From positions 717,028 to 781,027 of the forward strand of contig OZ036012.1 of the NCBI GenBank assembly GCA_964035015.1: a stretch of DNA of 64,000 bases, in the 5' to 3' direction. Positions 42,301 through 54,500 of the stretch are shown piece after piece. This DNA is from Corallium rubrum. Its lineage: Eukaryota; Cnidaria; Anthozoa; Scleralcyonacea; Coralliidae. Numbering within the stretch: position 1 is the first letter of the stretch; each line of letters opens with the position of its first letter. The position numbers were made by a program, and so were the translations under genes. Under the pieces are notes generated by a model. That model was not told the origin of the DNA. It searched no databases and worked only from the letters and a program-made list of their open reading frames with translations.

Positions 42301-43394
42301 CCACACACCTGAAGTGTCTCACCCGTATAGGTCTTTAATTTGACCCTTGATGGATGAAGTGGCATATGACTGAATTTCTGATTATATATACTCTTACTCA
42401 TTATCGAGAAATCAGCTGCAGTATCTACCTCAAGCTCACACATTGACCCATTGATAGACATTTCTACTGTGTAACGCTTACAGGTAGGGTTATCTGTACC
42501 AACTGAATACAAGGAATAAATTCCTAACTCATCATTATTACACTCATTATTACCTTCTGACAAATTATGAATGTTACCTTTATCTGCCTGCTGCTGTTGT
42601 TTGGATGTTGTGCCAGATTTGTCATCCCTACTTCGACAGACTGATGCTATATGACCTGTTTTCGAACATTTATAGCATTTGGCTGATTTAAATTTACAAC
42701 TTTGTGCAGCATGGCTACCACCACACCTATAACACAATTGTTCATCACTATGATTGTCCCTCTTAGAAGTTCTTAGTTTATTCACCGTCCCTTCACTCTG
42801 ACTGCTACTTGCACTGATGGGATGGAATTCTTGGGTATTCTTCTCGGCCATCTCCATTGACTTTGCAATCCGACAAGCTCGGTCAAACGTGAGGTCTTCG
42901 GTATTTAACAACTTATTCTGTATCTTGGGATTGTTTAGTCCACACACAAACCGGTCTCTCAAGGCACGATTTAGAAATTCACCAAAATTACAATGAATGG
43001 ACAGTTTCTTTAGTGCTACAACATAGTCACTGATTGATTCGCTTGCTTTCTGATTGCGAGTCCCAAAATGGAAACTCTCTGCGATCTCCAACGGCGCCGG
43101 ATTATAATGTCTCTCTAATGCTTGTACAATATTAGTAAAGGTCGTGTCCTTCGGTTTCACTGGCACCAACAAATTACTCAGGGTGGAATATACCTCAGGT
43201 CCAATCTCAGTCAGGAAAATAGCACGTTTTCTTTCTCTAACAACACGATTGGCTGCTTCATTATCCTCACCTGGTGTTTCTAAGATGTTGTTTGCCATGA
43301 AGAACATCTCCATTCTCTCCACATAGGAACTGAAAGTCTCTCTCTCAGAGTTAAACTCGCCAACATGGCCAAATAATCCACCAGCTGCCGCCAT
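39325..43394 (-). pseudogene. Ty3/Gypsy Gag-Pol polyprotein, one frameshift in integrase
   Basis: Likely start MAAAGGLFGHVGEF at 43394; the frame also extends upstream to 43487, and numbering here is from that upstream Met. Domains in order: Gag; two zinc knuckles (252-264 and 271-284, the first with a shortened spacing); protease with DTAAD near 355; reverse transcriptase (KLDLSHAYAQ near 580, catalytic block KQDDIL near 640); RNase H (ACDASSYGLG near 790); integrase zinc-binding HPG. The frame breaks near 40415, consistent with one missing base, and continues in another frame to 39325 with the CTVC pair, the D-D-E triad (HIDF, SDNGPQ, AAERSV) and a GPY/F-like module (GPRTYVV). The Y to K change before QDD in the RT active site is unusual and may impair activity. 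Confidence 0.92.
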
Positions 43395-43544
43395 TTGAAA
43401 ACCACGTGTTGAGCTGTCTCGAACCTTAAATCGTCGATCTTTGTGAAAGTATACGTCTTTCCTTTCCAACAAACGAGTCTTCAACACTTTGAGGGTTTCT
43501 CACGCGCCTTCTTGCATGTAGAACAGACTTCCTCGTCGCCAAAA

Positions 43545-43688
43545 TGTAGTATATTTTAGTAATACTTGATGGTTCGTAGATCAAGGAAGAGACACCATTG
43601 AATGCTCAAACTCAACTCCGTATTTATTTACAAAGCATCATGGATAGTACATAACAATAGCATCATGGTTATATATAGATATATTACA
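43545..43688 (-). repeat. 5' LTR
   Basis: 144 bp, apparently identical to 39100-39243. Confidence 0.95.
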
Positions 43689-44690
43689 GTTGGTACTGTT
43701 GGTTGCTACGTACTGTTGCATGGTTGGTTGGTTGGTTGGTTGGTTGGTTGGTACTGTTGGTACTGTTGGTTGGTACTGTTGGTTGGTACTGTTGGTTGGT
43801 ATTGTTGCATGGCTGGTTGGTTAGTTGATTGGTTGGTTGCATGGTTGGTTGGTTGGTTGGTACTGGTGGTTGACACTGTTGGTTGGTACTGTTGGTTGGT
43901 AGTGTTGCATGGTTGGTTGAATTGGTTGGTTGGTTGGTTCATTGGTACTGTTGGTTAGTACTGTTGCATGGTTGGTTGGTTGGTTGGTTGATTGGTTGGT
44001 TGCATGGTTGGTTGGTTGGTTGGTACTGTTGGTTGGTACTGTTGGTTGGTACTGTTGCATGCTTGGTTGAATTGGTTGGTTGGTACTGTTGGTTGGTACT
44101 GTTGCATTGGTTGGTTGGTTGGTTGGTTGGTTGGTTGGTTGGTTGGTTGGTTGGTTGGTTGGTTGGTACTGTTGGTTCGTACGCTGTTGCATGCATGGTT
44201 GGTTGGTTGGTTGGTTGGTTGGTTGGTTGATTGGTTGGTTGGTTAGTACTGTTGGTTGGTACTGTTGGTTGGTACTGTTGGTTGGTAGTGTTGGTTGGTA
44301 CTGTTGCATGGTTGGTTGGTTGGTTAGTACTGTTGCATGGTTGTTGGTTAATTGATTGGTTGGTTGCATACTGGTTGTTGGTTGGTACTGTTGGTTGGTA
44401 CTGTTGCATGGTTGGTTGGTTGGTTGGTACTGTTGTATGGTTGGTTGGTTGGTTAGTTGATTGGTTGGTTGCATGGTTGGTTGGTTTGGTTCGTTGGTTG
44501 CTTGGTTGTTTGTTTGTTTGGTTGGTTGTATGGTTGGTGGTTGGTTGCATGCATGCATGCATGGTTGTTGGTTGGTTGGTTGGTTGGTTGGTTGGTTGGT
44601 TGGTTGGTTGGTTGGTTGGTTGGTTGGTTGGTTGGTTGGTTGATTGATTGATTGATTGGTTGGTACCGTTGGTACGTTCTTTCGTTCATC
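43689..44690. repeat. TTGG-rich complex satellite, right half
   Basis: Continuation of the array at 38244-39099, with the same GGTACTGTTGCATGGTTGG higher-order units and pure TTGG runs. Confidence 0.95.
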
Positions 44691-45446
44691 AGTTAATTAA
44701 ACTATGACCCACTCGCTACTGAATCAGCCTACATATCTAATAAAATAATCACAAAAACGTGATTCCATATTTCCGTAATGAAATATGTGTATTTTACTTT
44801 TTACACTGAATTAAAAATGTCTCGATCGGACGACAGCATGGCCATCGTAGGGAACATGTCGTGTGGCTGTAAAAAAATTATGAAGGAATGAAAGGAATTG
44901 TTTACTCTTATCGTCGTTGTGTAAACATGTAAAGGGTGTGATTAATTTAACAGACAAACAAACATGTGGAGCCATTAATTACCGGGGACAAAAAAAGCTT
45001 TTGATAATTCTAGTTGCCCTCCTCCATAGATTATCGCCGCTTGGACAAGACTACGTAATTTACTCCTGTTTCATTCCGTAACATTCATTTAAATTACGTG
45101 TTTTAAAAGTCGCAGTCAAACGCTTTCGTTTCTAATTTCTTTATAAATAGAAGCTGTTTAGTTTATATATTGAAGTCACCCACAGCTAATCTCAGCGCCA
45201 GACAACCAATTGCGCTGAAAGCTCCTCTCAACACAATCTATCTTAATAACTATAAAGATTATATTTCCATGCCTTCATAGGATTAGAAATCTCTTGTCTC
45301 GAATGACTTCGAACCAGTCCTTATAGGGAAAAGTATGCATTCAATAATAATGGTCCACGCCTTTCAGGACAGCTTACAACGACAAGCTCGCTAGCTAGTG
45401 TCAACCGCCTTGTGGTGTCTGTTCACTCGTTTCGCCTTTTAACAAT
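44691..45446 (+). other. 5' flank of the gelsolin-like gene
   Basis: Non-repetitive AT-rich sequence between the satellite and the start codon; presumed to hold the promoter and 5' UTR. Only a candidate TATA box is seen. Confidence 0.45.
45142..45149 (+). promoter_or_regulatory. Possible TATA box upstream of the gelsolin-like gene
   Basis: A TATAAATA octamer lies about 300 bp upstream of the start codon, on the sense strand. In AT-rich DNA such octamers arise by chance, and no initiator or transcript evidence is available. Confidence 0.2.
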
Positions 45447-45527
45447 ATGGCTGGATTGGTCAAAGCGAAGAAGTACGATTGGAAGGACTCGAACTTGGCG
45501 CTGTTCGGATCAGATCTCGAAAAACAG
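45447..45527 (+). CDS. Gelsolin-like exon 1 (start codon)
   Basis: The ATG at 45447-45449 opens 27 codons, [20 protein letters not shown] then GSDLEKQ, ending at a GTACGG donor. The KxYDWKDSN segment is the usual N-terminus of invertebrate gelsolin-like proteins. There is no in-frame ATG nearby upstream, and the exon joins the next one in phase 0. Confidence 0.92.
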
Positions 45528-48500
45528 GTACGGAAACATAAAAATTGTTGATGCTTGCCTTTGAGAAGCTGCCTATAGAATGTTAGCATGTCGATCGCTG
45601 TCAGCTAATTTTGTCGCGTTAGCATTTTCCCACCGCGTTTCGCGTACACAATAATCTAACACTGCACTTGTAGCTTTTAAAACGCCCGGTTTACACTGGC
45701 CGATTCCTGACAACGATTCGTGTCGCAAACGCATCACAAGATAAATCAGCCAGCGCAACATTCGACCACGCATAGCCAATTACATTGCGTCGTCGAAGCA
45801 TCGCACGTTTTTCTGAATTATGCATGGTCAAAAGCTTGCAACACACGTTGCTGTCTAGATCATTATTCTTGCTTATATAGCTCTTGCATATATAGCAATA
45901 TATGTCATACATCGAACTCAAACTACGTTCAAATCATGCGAGTCCCAGCATAGCTCAAATATGGTTAGAGGTTGTACACATATTTATCCTACGTTCAAAT
46001 GTGAGTCCCAGGTGATCGGAAGGTTGAGGGTTGTACACATATTCAACCTACGTTCAAATCATCTGAGTCACAGTAGCTCAATGGTTAGAGCATCTCACTG
46101 GTGATCAGAAGGTTGTGGGTTGTACACATATTCAACCTACGTTCAAATCATATGAGTCACAGTAGCTCAATGGTTAGAGCATATCACTGGTGATCAGAAG
46201 GTTGTGGGTTGTACACATATTCAACCTACGTTCAAATCATATGAGTCACAGTAGCTCAATGGTTAGAGCATCTCACTGGTGATCAGAAGGTTGTGGGTTG
46301 TACACATATTCAACCTACGTTCAAATCATCTGAGTCACAGTAGCTCAATGGTTAGAGCATCTCACTGGCAATTAGAAGGTTGTGGGTTGTACACGTATTT
46401 ATCCTACGTTCAAATATGAGTCCCAGGTGATCAGGAGGTTGTGGGTTGTACACATATTCAACCTACGTTCAAATCATCTCACTGGCGATCAGAAAGTTGT
46501 GTGTTGTACACATGGTATTCAACCTATGTTCAAATCATCTGAGTCTCAGTCACTCAATGGTTAGAGCGTCTCACTGGTGATCAGAAAGTTGTGCGTTGTA
46601 CACATGGTATTCAACCTACGTTCAAATCATCTGAGTCTCAGTAGCTCAATAAGTCAATGGTTAGAGCGTGTCACTAGCGAACAGAAGGTTGTAGATTCGA
46701 GTCGCGCTTAGGAACTCTTTTTTTTAAAATTTAAACCCGAATAAAAGTATATACCAACTTTCTTAGCAACTTTACTTTCGTCAAAGCTCCCGCTATGCTC
46801 TATTATTTGTCTGTCGTTTTACGGACAATGCAGTCTGCGCGTTCAGCAAATATATTATTAATAAATTGCTAACACAAATTGACATGCGTAATTAGTGTAC
46901 AGTATCGACCAATCGACTACAGTCAGCCCTCTTGGGATAGTCCTAGTAAGAGGACTGGAATTTACCTCGTGTTTACATGAGCTTTTTTTGGGTAGGGCTA
47001 CCCCTATGGTAAGAGGGCTGGATTTCACTCGCATTGACTTGTTTACCGTCTTGTGCAGCTTTTCCTGTTTTCGCAAACACGATTTGAATTTATAACAATG
47101 GGGCCTGGGGCCAGCCCACTTGAGTGCGTGTACGTGGGAAATTTCCAGCCCTCCTAGGTGTAGGACTGTGCTGGCCCTCTTGTCATGTAAACACAAACAC
47201 ATTTTTACAAGGAATTACGCTGAGATGCGGTATCTCGGCAGAGGGCCCCCTTCATATAAACACTCCCTTAGATATATAGTAAACAGGGACCTGGCAGATT
47301 TTCAAAGGGGGGGGGGGGGGGGGGGGGGAATGTGTGAATCGCGAGAAATTTCTAGGGAGTTTAATATCCGGTAAATTCTAGAAATGTCTCTGTAACACAG
47401 CTACTCAAAATGACATATAACACTTAAAGTTCTTATTAATAACAGCATAATAATCAATTAGACTAACAGGCTTTTATGGCGCGCCGTTTCGGCCAAAAGG
47501 TATACGAGAATTAATTTGACTGCGCCGTTTCGGCCAAAAGGTAGACAAAAGGTCGAGATGTCAATTTCTTTAGGCGAGAATCATATTTCAGTGGTCGAGA
47601 ATATCAGATCTATAGGCGAGAATGCTTTTCTCATAGTCGAGAATTTTATATCTATGGTCGAGAAATTTATGTCTATATTCGAGAAATTTATGTCTATATT
47701 CGAGAAATTCATGTCTATAGTCGAGAAATGTATGTCTATAGTCGAGAATATTTTTATGTTTGTAGTCGAGAATATCATTTTGGTAGTTGAGAATATTTTA
47801 TGTTCATGTCGAGAATTGTATTTCCATACTTGAGAATAATTACGTTAGAGCGTTACGGGGAGGGCATTTACTTTTTTCGAAAGGGGAGTGACTCCAAACA
47901 ACAACGATCTACAAGTTACTAGTGGGAGTGGGGAGGACGTGATGTTTCCATGAGGGGTGATTTCCGCCAAAATTCAACTTTACATTATGTAATTAACAGA
48001 GGCATTTTGTTAACCTGTTTGGTATTCTATTATGCTGTTTTGCATTTCGTTGTGCCGTTTCGTATTTCATTACGCTGTTTTGCATTCTATTATGCCGTTT
48101 CGTATTTCATTATGCTGTTTTGCATTCTATTATGCCGTTTCGTATTTCATTATGCTGTTTTGCATTCTATTATGCCGTTTCGTATTTCATTACGCTACTT
48201 CGTATTTTGCTTTCATTATGTTTCATTATGCTTACGTCATGTTCTGCATGACTCTCAGTAACACTTTTTAGTACACACGGCCGCGCAAAACTGGAACTAA
48301 GTTATATATATGTAAAAACATGGCCGAGGATTTGGAAAGACGGCAGTTTATAAGAAATCGTATTGGATGTTGTATTTTAAACATTTTGCATCAAGTCGAA
48401 GCTCGCGGTGGAGAAGCTGAATGTCGGGAAAATGCTCTCTTTAGATTAGAATGGCTATTTGGTGTCGTAACAATTAACAAGGTACTATCAGTGTGGTTTT

Positions 48501-51500
48501 ATTGATCGTCATGTTATCGATCTTCTTGCCGAAGCTTTGATTGAGAGCCCGAAGTTATTTTCACAGGCAATCGAGGAAGACCAAGGTTTAATATTCCTTA
48601 CGAACAGTTGAGCTTTCTTGTGGAGAGACTGTTTACCATTAAGCAAATCGCAGCCGCACTCGGTGTAAGTGAGCGTACAGTCGAGCGACGATTACAGCAC
48701 TTTGGGATGTCAATAAGGGGTTCTTAATATTTCCCTAACTGTTGAGTCCAGCTCTTCCAGAGTTAGATTTGTATAGTGCTGTAATCGTCGCTCGACTGTA
48801 CGCTCACTTACACCGAGTGCGGCTGCGATTTGCTTAATGGTAAACAGTCTCTCCACAAGAAAGCTCAACTGTAATCGTAAGGAATATTAAATCTTGATCT
48901 TCCTCGATTGCCTGTGAAAATAATTTCGGGCTCAACGTTAATATCTTCTGAGCTGCATATTGAAGTTAAATCAATCAAAGCTTCGGCACGAAGATCGATA
49001 ACATGACGATCAATAAAACCACACTGATAGTACCTTGTCACGACACCAAATAGCCATTCTAGTCTAAAGAGAGCATTTTCCCGACATTCAACTTCTCCAC
49101 CGCGAGCTTCGACTTGATGCAAAATGTTTAAAATACAACATCTAATGCGATTTCTTATAAACTGCCGTCCTTCCAAATCCTCGGCCATGTTTTTACATAT
49201 ATATAACTTAGTTCCAGTTTTGCCGCGCTTCCGTGTGTGCTAAAAAGTGTTACTGAGAGTCATGCAGAACATGACGTAAGCATAATAGAATGCAAAACAG
49301 CATAATAGAATGCAAAACAGCATAATGAAATACGAAACGGCATAATAGAAGGCAAAACAGCATAATGAAATACGAAACAGCATAATAGAATGCAAAACAG
49401 CATAATGAAATACGAAACGGCATAATAGAATGCAAAACAGCATAATGAAATACGAAACGGCACAACGAAATGCAAAACAGCATAATAGAATACCAAACAG
49501 GTTAACAAAATGCCTCTGTTAATTACATAATTGTAAAGTTGAATTTTGGCGGAAATCACCCCTCATAATTTCTGCCCATCGCGCTTGTATTTCAAAATAG
49601 TTAGGCTGGCCGGTTTATATAGATTCGCCTCGTTCTTTAAAATCTCCAACTAAATTAAACAAGAAATAGTTTGTTATGAAGTTTAGCTCGCATTGTCATT
49701 GCTTAATAATTCCTTGGCCATATTTTACCATTACTAACTAATATATAGTATTTGGAGTGCGGCGCGTAGAAAACTGTTCTTCACGATTGTTTATAATTTA
49801 CGTATGACAATATGTACTTAATCACGACTATAGCTGGTTTTCATTTTGTCGTTGTATAAAAAAGGACGGCTAATTGATTAGTTTTCATTTTGGCTAACTT
49901 GCAGTTATACAGTCAACTGTAGCGTCATTAAAGTTTATGCCACCATGAAGACGAAGCATTCCTCAGATCGCTGTCTGAGAGGTCGGAAATAAACTAACAA
50001 GATACTAGATCGCTGTCAAATCGGTTATCCCGTAGGAATGTTTGATCTGATTCGGCTTCCATACACTGTCACGAACTAGTGATATATTCGTTCTGCTGCT
50101 ACTAAAACGTTCAAGAAATAAATATTGAAAATCTACACAAGAAATAATGACCGACGACAACTCTGAAAAAGGTAGAAGGCTTGTACAGGGGCTGCTAAAT
50201 AATGAAGAAGTACTTCGCGCACTTTCTGGTGCTATTACATCGACATCGTCCAGCGACCCAGTTGGTCGATCAAATACGAACGGTGGTGATGGGGCAAGAT
50301 CTTCTACAGTGTCTAGCATTGGCTCCCCTTCACCAAGTCCCAGGTGGCGTAGACAGACCAGTAAGTTTGTTTTAATATGTAAAGTGTAAAGTAAAAATAA
50401 CACGATTTTAAAACATTTGTTTGATTCCAGATCGATTCAATGTTGATCTAATATATTTTTCTTCCGAAGCCAAGGTGCGTGGCACTGATTAGTCGACTGT
50501 CTGAAGTATTGAAAAAGCGATGGGCAGAAATATGGAAACATCACGTCCTCCCCACTCCCACTAAGTAACTTGTAGATCGTTGCTATTTGGAGTCACTCCC
50601 CTTTCGAAAAAAGTAAATGCCCCCCCGTAACGCTTTAACGTAATTATTCTCAAGTATGGAAATACAATTCTCGACATGAACATAAAATATTCTCAACTAC
50701 CAAAATGATATTCTCGACTACAAACATAAAAATATTCTCGACTATAGACATACATTTCTCGACTATAGACATAAATTTCTCGAATATAGACATAAATTTC
50801 TCGAATATAGACATAAATTTCTCGACCATAGATATAAAATTCTCGACTATGAGAAAAGCATTCTCGCCTATAGATCTAATATTCTCGACCACTGAAATAT
50901 GATTCTCGCCTAAAGAAATTGACATCTCGACCTTTTGTCTACCTTTTGGCCGAAACGGCGCAGTCAAATTAATTCTCGTATACCTTTTGGCCGAAACGGC
51001 GCGCCATAAGCTTGTCACGTTTTCCTTGAGGACTACACACGAACAATTTTCCTTGTTCAAAAGCTGGCATGACCAGCTTGTCAAGGAAAAACTTGTCAAT
51101 TTGTGTCGTACACACGAAGAAATAAAACTTGTCAAGGAAAACTTGTCAAGGAAAACTTGGTCGTCTGTGCGGCGGCAGCGGCGCTTTATAGTAAACACTG
51201 CTCTGACGTAAAGTTAGAAATTCCGCGCATTCTTGGATAACAATGTTTTATGACTGATATGGCAGCATTAGATCATTACGATATTAGGACTTTATAACCG
51301 TGGCCTTCGGAACGACCAGAACTTGTGAGTCGCGTTCAGACTCACCAACTATATAATACGTCTTAAAGTCTCGAGTCTTGCATGTATCCTTGCGACCTTG
51401 CATGTATCCGTGGCAGTAGGTACATAAAGTTATAATAGTAAACACGTTCACATCATATTAAGTTATTCTTGGATTTGGAAATACCGAACATTTCTGCATT

Positions 51501-54500
51501 GATATCGGCAATGATATATGAGATGTGATCCGACAACGGCTATGGCTGTTGTCTTTACAGCCGAATGGACTGAACAGGGCCGTTGGCAGGATTTTTTAGT
51601 CAGGGGGACAGTAAGACTGGCAAATTTCTATGAGGGATCCGGGGGTATGTTCCCCCGGAAAATGTTTGAAAATTGAGTCTCTGAAATGGCATTTCACGCG
51701 ATCTGACGTCATATTTGAGCAAAATTTTGAACATTTTAAAACATATTTTTCAAGACACATTCTCTCATTTTTACAAACGATTTTGTCTAAAACTACAGTA
51801 TCACATTTACAAAGACAACTACAGTCATTTGCAACTCACTTGTCACTTTTCACCGAAATGTTCACTGAGAAGTTCGTTACGAAGTTCGTTTGGAAATTCA
51901 AAGTTCGTTTTGAAGAAGGCAGTTGATTGCCGGCTATTAGGAACCAAGAAGGCAAGAAGTCAATCAAATGCGTAGTTTAAAACGAGCTTTGAACTTCCCA
52001 ACGAACTTGCGAACTTCGGAACGAACTTCCAAACATTTTGGTGAAAGTGAATAGCAAGTGACTGTAAAATAACAGTTACTCTAACGGGATAAAGCGCGAA
52101 CACAACGCGAAAATTCGTTGTCAGAGTTAGGATATTAATTAAACGACTAGTTAGTCCTTTATTCTGTGACTCTGGGAACAAATTATAAAAATCATATTTT
52201 GGATTTTCTCGGTCGGGGGGGGGGGGGGGGGAGGGCAGGCAGTTGCCCCTGCTACCCCCACCCACCCCACTATCTACGGTCCTGCCTGTGAAACGAAAAT
52301 TAGGTCTGTCTTATTTGAAAGAATACTTAAACTGAAAAAGTAACGCCTTTTATTGCAGTTTTTCAATTATTAATGATTCATTAATAATTCATGAGGAAAA
52401 TTCAAAAGAAATTAATGTTTAATCAGTTTCTTTTTATGTGATAAAGATACCTCCTGATTTACGTAAACTTTAGCTTTGATTTTCTCGGCTTAGACAAGGT
52501 TATTTTTCAAACTTAATACTACGCCAATGAACTTATCAGGTGGTTCGTTTTTGAAGCCGTTCAATAAACTCGCAGTTCGTGTTTTAGGGACCGTTCATTA
52601 TTTATCGGAGAGGGTGGGGTAGGGGGGGGGGGGGGTATGGGTGAGAAAATGGGGGGTCCTGAAATTTTTGCTACTTCTTTTGGGGACCCTGAAATAATTT
52701 ATAAGTTCTTAAGGGGGGAGGGGGGCATGAAGTTTTTGCATTAAACAAGGATAAGGGTCTTTGATGATCAACATTATTATATACACAAACATTCCTTATT
52801 GGGAAAAATCATTCAGAAAAGCCTTTAATTGGAATTATTTTGTGTTGTTTTGTAAAATGTAAAATAAAAGTAAAAGTAAACCATAAGGCTCAGGTATTTA
52901 GATCCTGGTTGTGAGTTACCATCCTTGGTGTATTGTGTTGGTGAATAGTAGTGGAGAATGGTTTATAATTTGAGGTTTAAGGTGTTGGGTAATAATTTAG
53001 GTAATAACTATGCTTGAGATTAAAGAGAAGGTTAAGGTGTAATTGGTTTAATGTGTGGGTCGGCCGTCGGGTGGGAATTAAGGTTGGGGGTTAAGAAGGT
53101 TATATTTTATCTGATAAAACACTCTTGCTCGTTTATTAAACAATTCGTAAAACAACGTGAAATATCTCAACAACTCTATTACAGTCAGAGACATGAGAAA
53201 ATTTTTCATCTCAGATATCATGAAAATTTTTTTTATATCATAATTTCTCAGGTATGAAAAATTTATCTCAACAACGAAGGAAACCGGAAAAACTAAAAAA
53301 ATGTTACTTTGTCATTTTAAATGCATGTTCTATCAAACAAGACAAACTTAATTTTAAAAATTTAGTTTTTAATAAGTGGCCAAAGTACCAGAATTTGCCA
53401 GTAACCTGGTGTTAACAAGCGGTTATGTATATTTGTCTACTTTCACGTCTTCGGCTTTTATATAGTATCAAATTGCCTAAAATTAATTACCCAAATAAAA
53501 TTGCTTCTTTCTTTAAAAAACACGTTAAATTAAATAAAAAACACAACAAATACGTGCAATCATCCAATAGCAACGGTTGGGTTCAATAAATCAACCGTAC
53601 TGTTTAAATATTAATCAACCTAAAACAAAGGATTTTGCACCTTCATGTACCTTTCAACATGAATCGTAGCTTGATTGTTAACCGCTTTGAAGTTTGCTGG
53701 GTTTCCAAACCACCATGCATGCTTGCGAGATTGCGGGAAGAGAATCTTACATTTTGTCTGATAACGAGAAAGAGGATATTTCATAGTTCAGATGATGAAG
53801 ATGAACCTCTAGTTAACATACGATTGCAGTTCCAGTGATTTACAAAAATTGGAGGTAAATTTTTACATTGCTAAGCTGAAATCGTCACTGAGCCGCGTGA
53901 GTCAGCCGTGTCCGCCATAACAGAACTAAGGAAATCTTCGTATTATGGCGTTTCTTCGGTTGATTGCCAGCGATAATGGTTTCGAATTAAGAAACGAATA
54001 TTCCAGCTCTCAGAAAACTGCTTCAAACGACGGTTGAAGACGAATTTGACAAAAACCGAAGCCGGCAGGGACTCTGGAAGCAGCGGGTGTCGGGACACAC
54101 CCACAATATTTTAGCAAATTTTAAGCAAATTGATAATTGGGACTGCGTGAAATTGAGCGTATCATAGCATGAAATCTCCGGAAATTTCACGATTTGGAAC
54201 ATGAAATCTCCGGAAATTCCCTAATACGGACTGTAAGTCATTGGAAAATTTCCTGAGATTTCATGTTCCGAATCATGAAATTTCTGGAGATTTCGTGCTA
54301 TGATACAGCCACGATCGCGATATGCTCGATTTTACACATTGTGGTGTTGTTGAATGTTGACGCGAAGTACATCTTTTCGGTTTTTTTTATACATAAGTAT
54401 TTTACATTAGTTTTAATAACATTTTGAAAACAAGTGCGGCGATTGGTTGAAAGCCGTGTTTCTATAACTTTATGGAAACACGGCAAGGTCCACGCCATTC

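Larger units (their letters stand above)
39100..43688 (-). mobile_element. Ty3/Gypsy LTR retrotransposon with target duplication
   Basis: The 4.59-kb element has 144-bp LTRs at 39100-39243 and 43545-43688 that look identical, start TG and end CA. The flanking 5-bp GTTGG is duplicated (39095-39099 and 43689-43693). A polypurine tract (AAGGGGAAAGCAG on the minus strand) adjoins the 3' LTR, and TTTTGGCGACGAGG follows the 5' LTR at the primer-binding position. It encodes Gag-Pol on the minus strand and no envelope-like frame. The matching LTRs imply a recent insertion, but the pol frame is broken once. Confidence 0.96.
47474..51009. mobile_element. 3.5-kb palindromic (foldback) DNA transposon
   Basis: Left arm 47474-48700 and right arm 48776-51009 are inverse copies with a 75-bp centre. 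The tips read TTATGGCGCGCCGTTTCGGC and its mirror. GCTT is present on both sides (47470-47473, 51010-51013), a possible 4-bp target duplication. The arms contain two minisatellites and the 5' part of a putative transposase. The right arm is interrupted by a 965-bp insertion (49567-50531) absent from the left arm. Confidence 0.88.

Noticed and set aside
38488-44690. Many frames of NQPT or GWLV repeats on both strands
   Set aside because: Direct products of TTGG/CCAA tetramers; no start context, no conservation, mutually overlapping.
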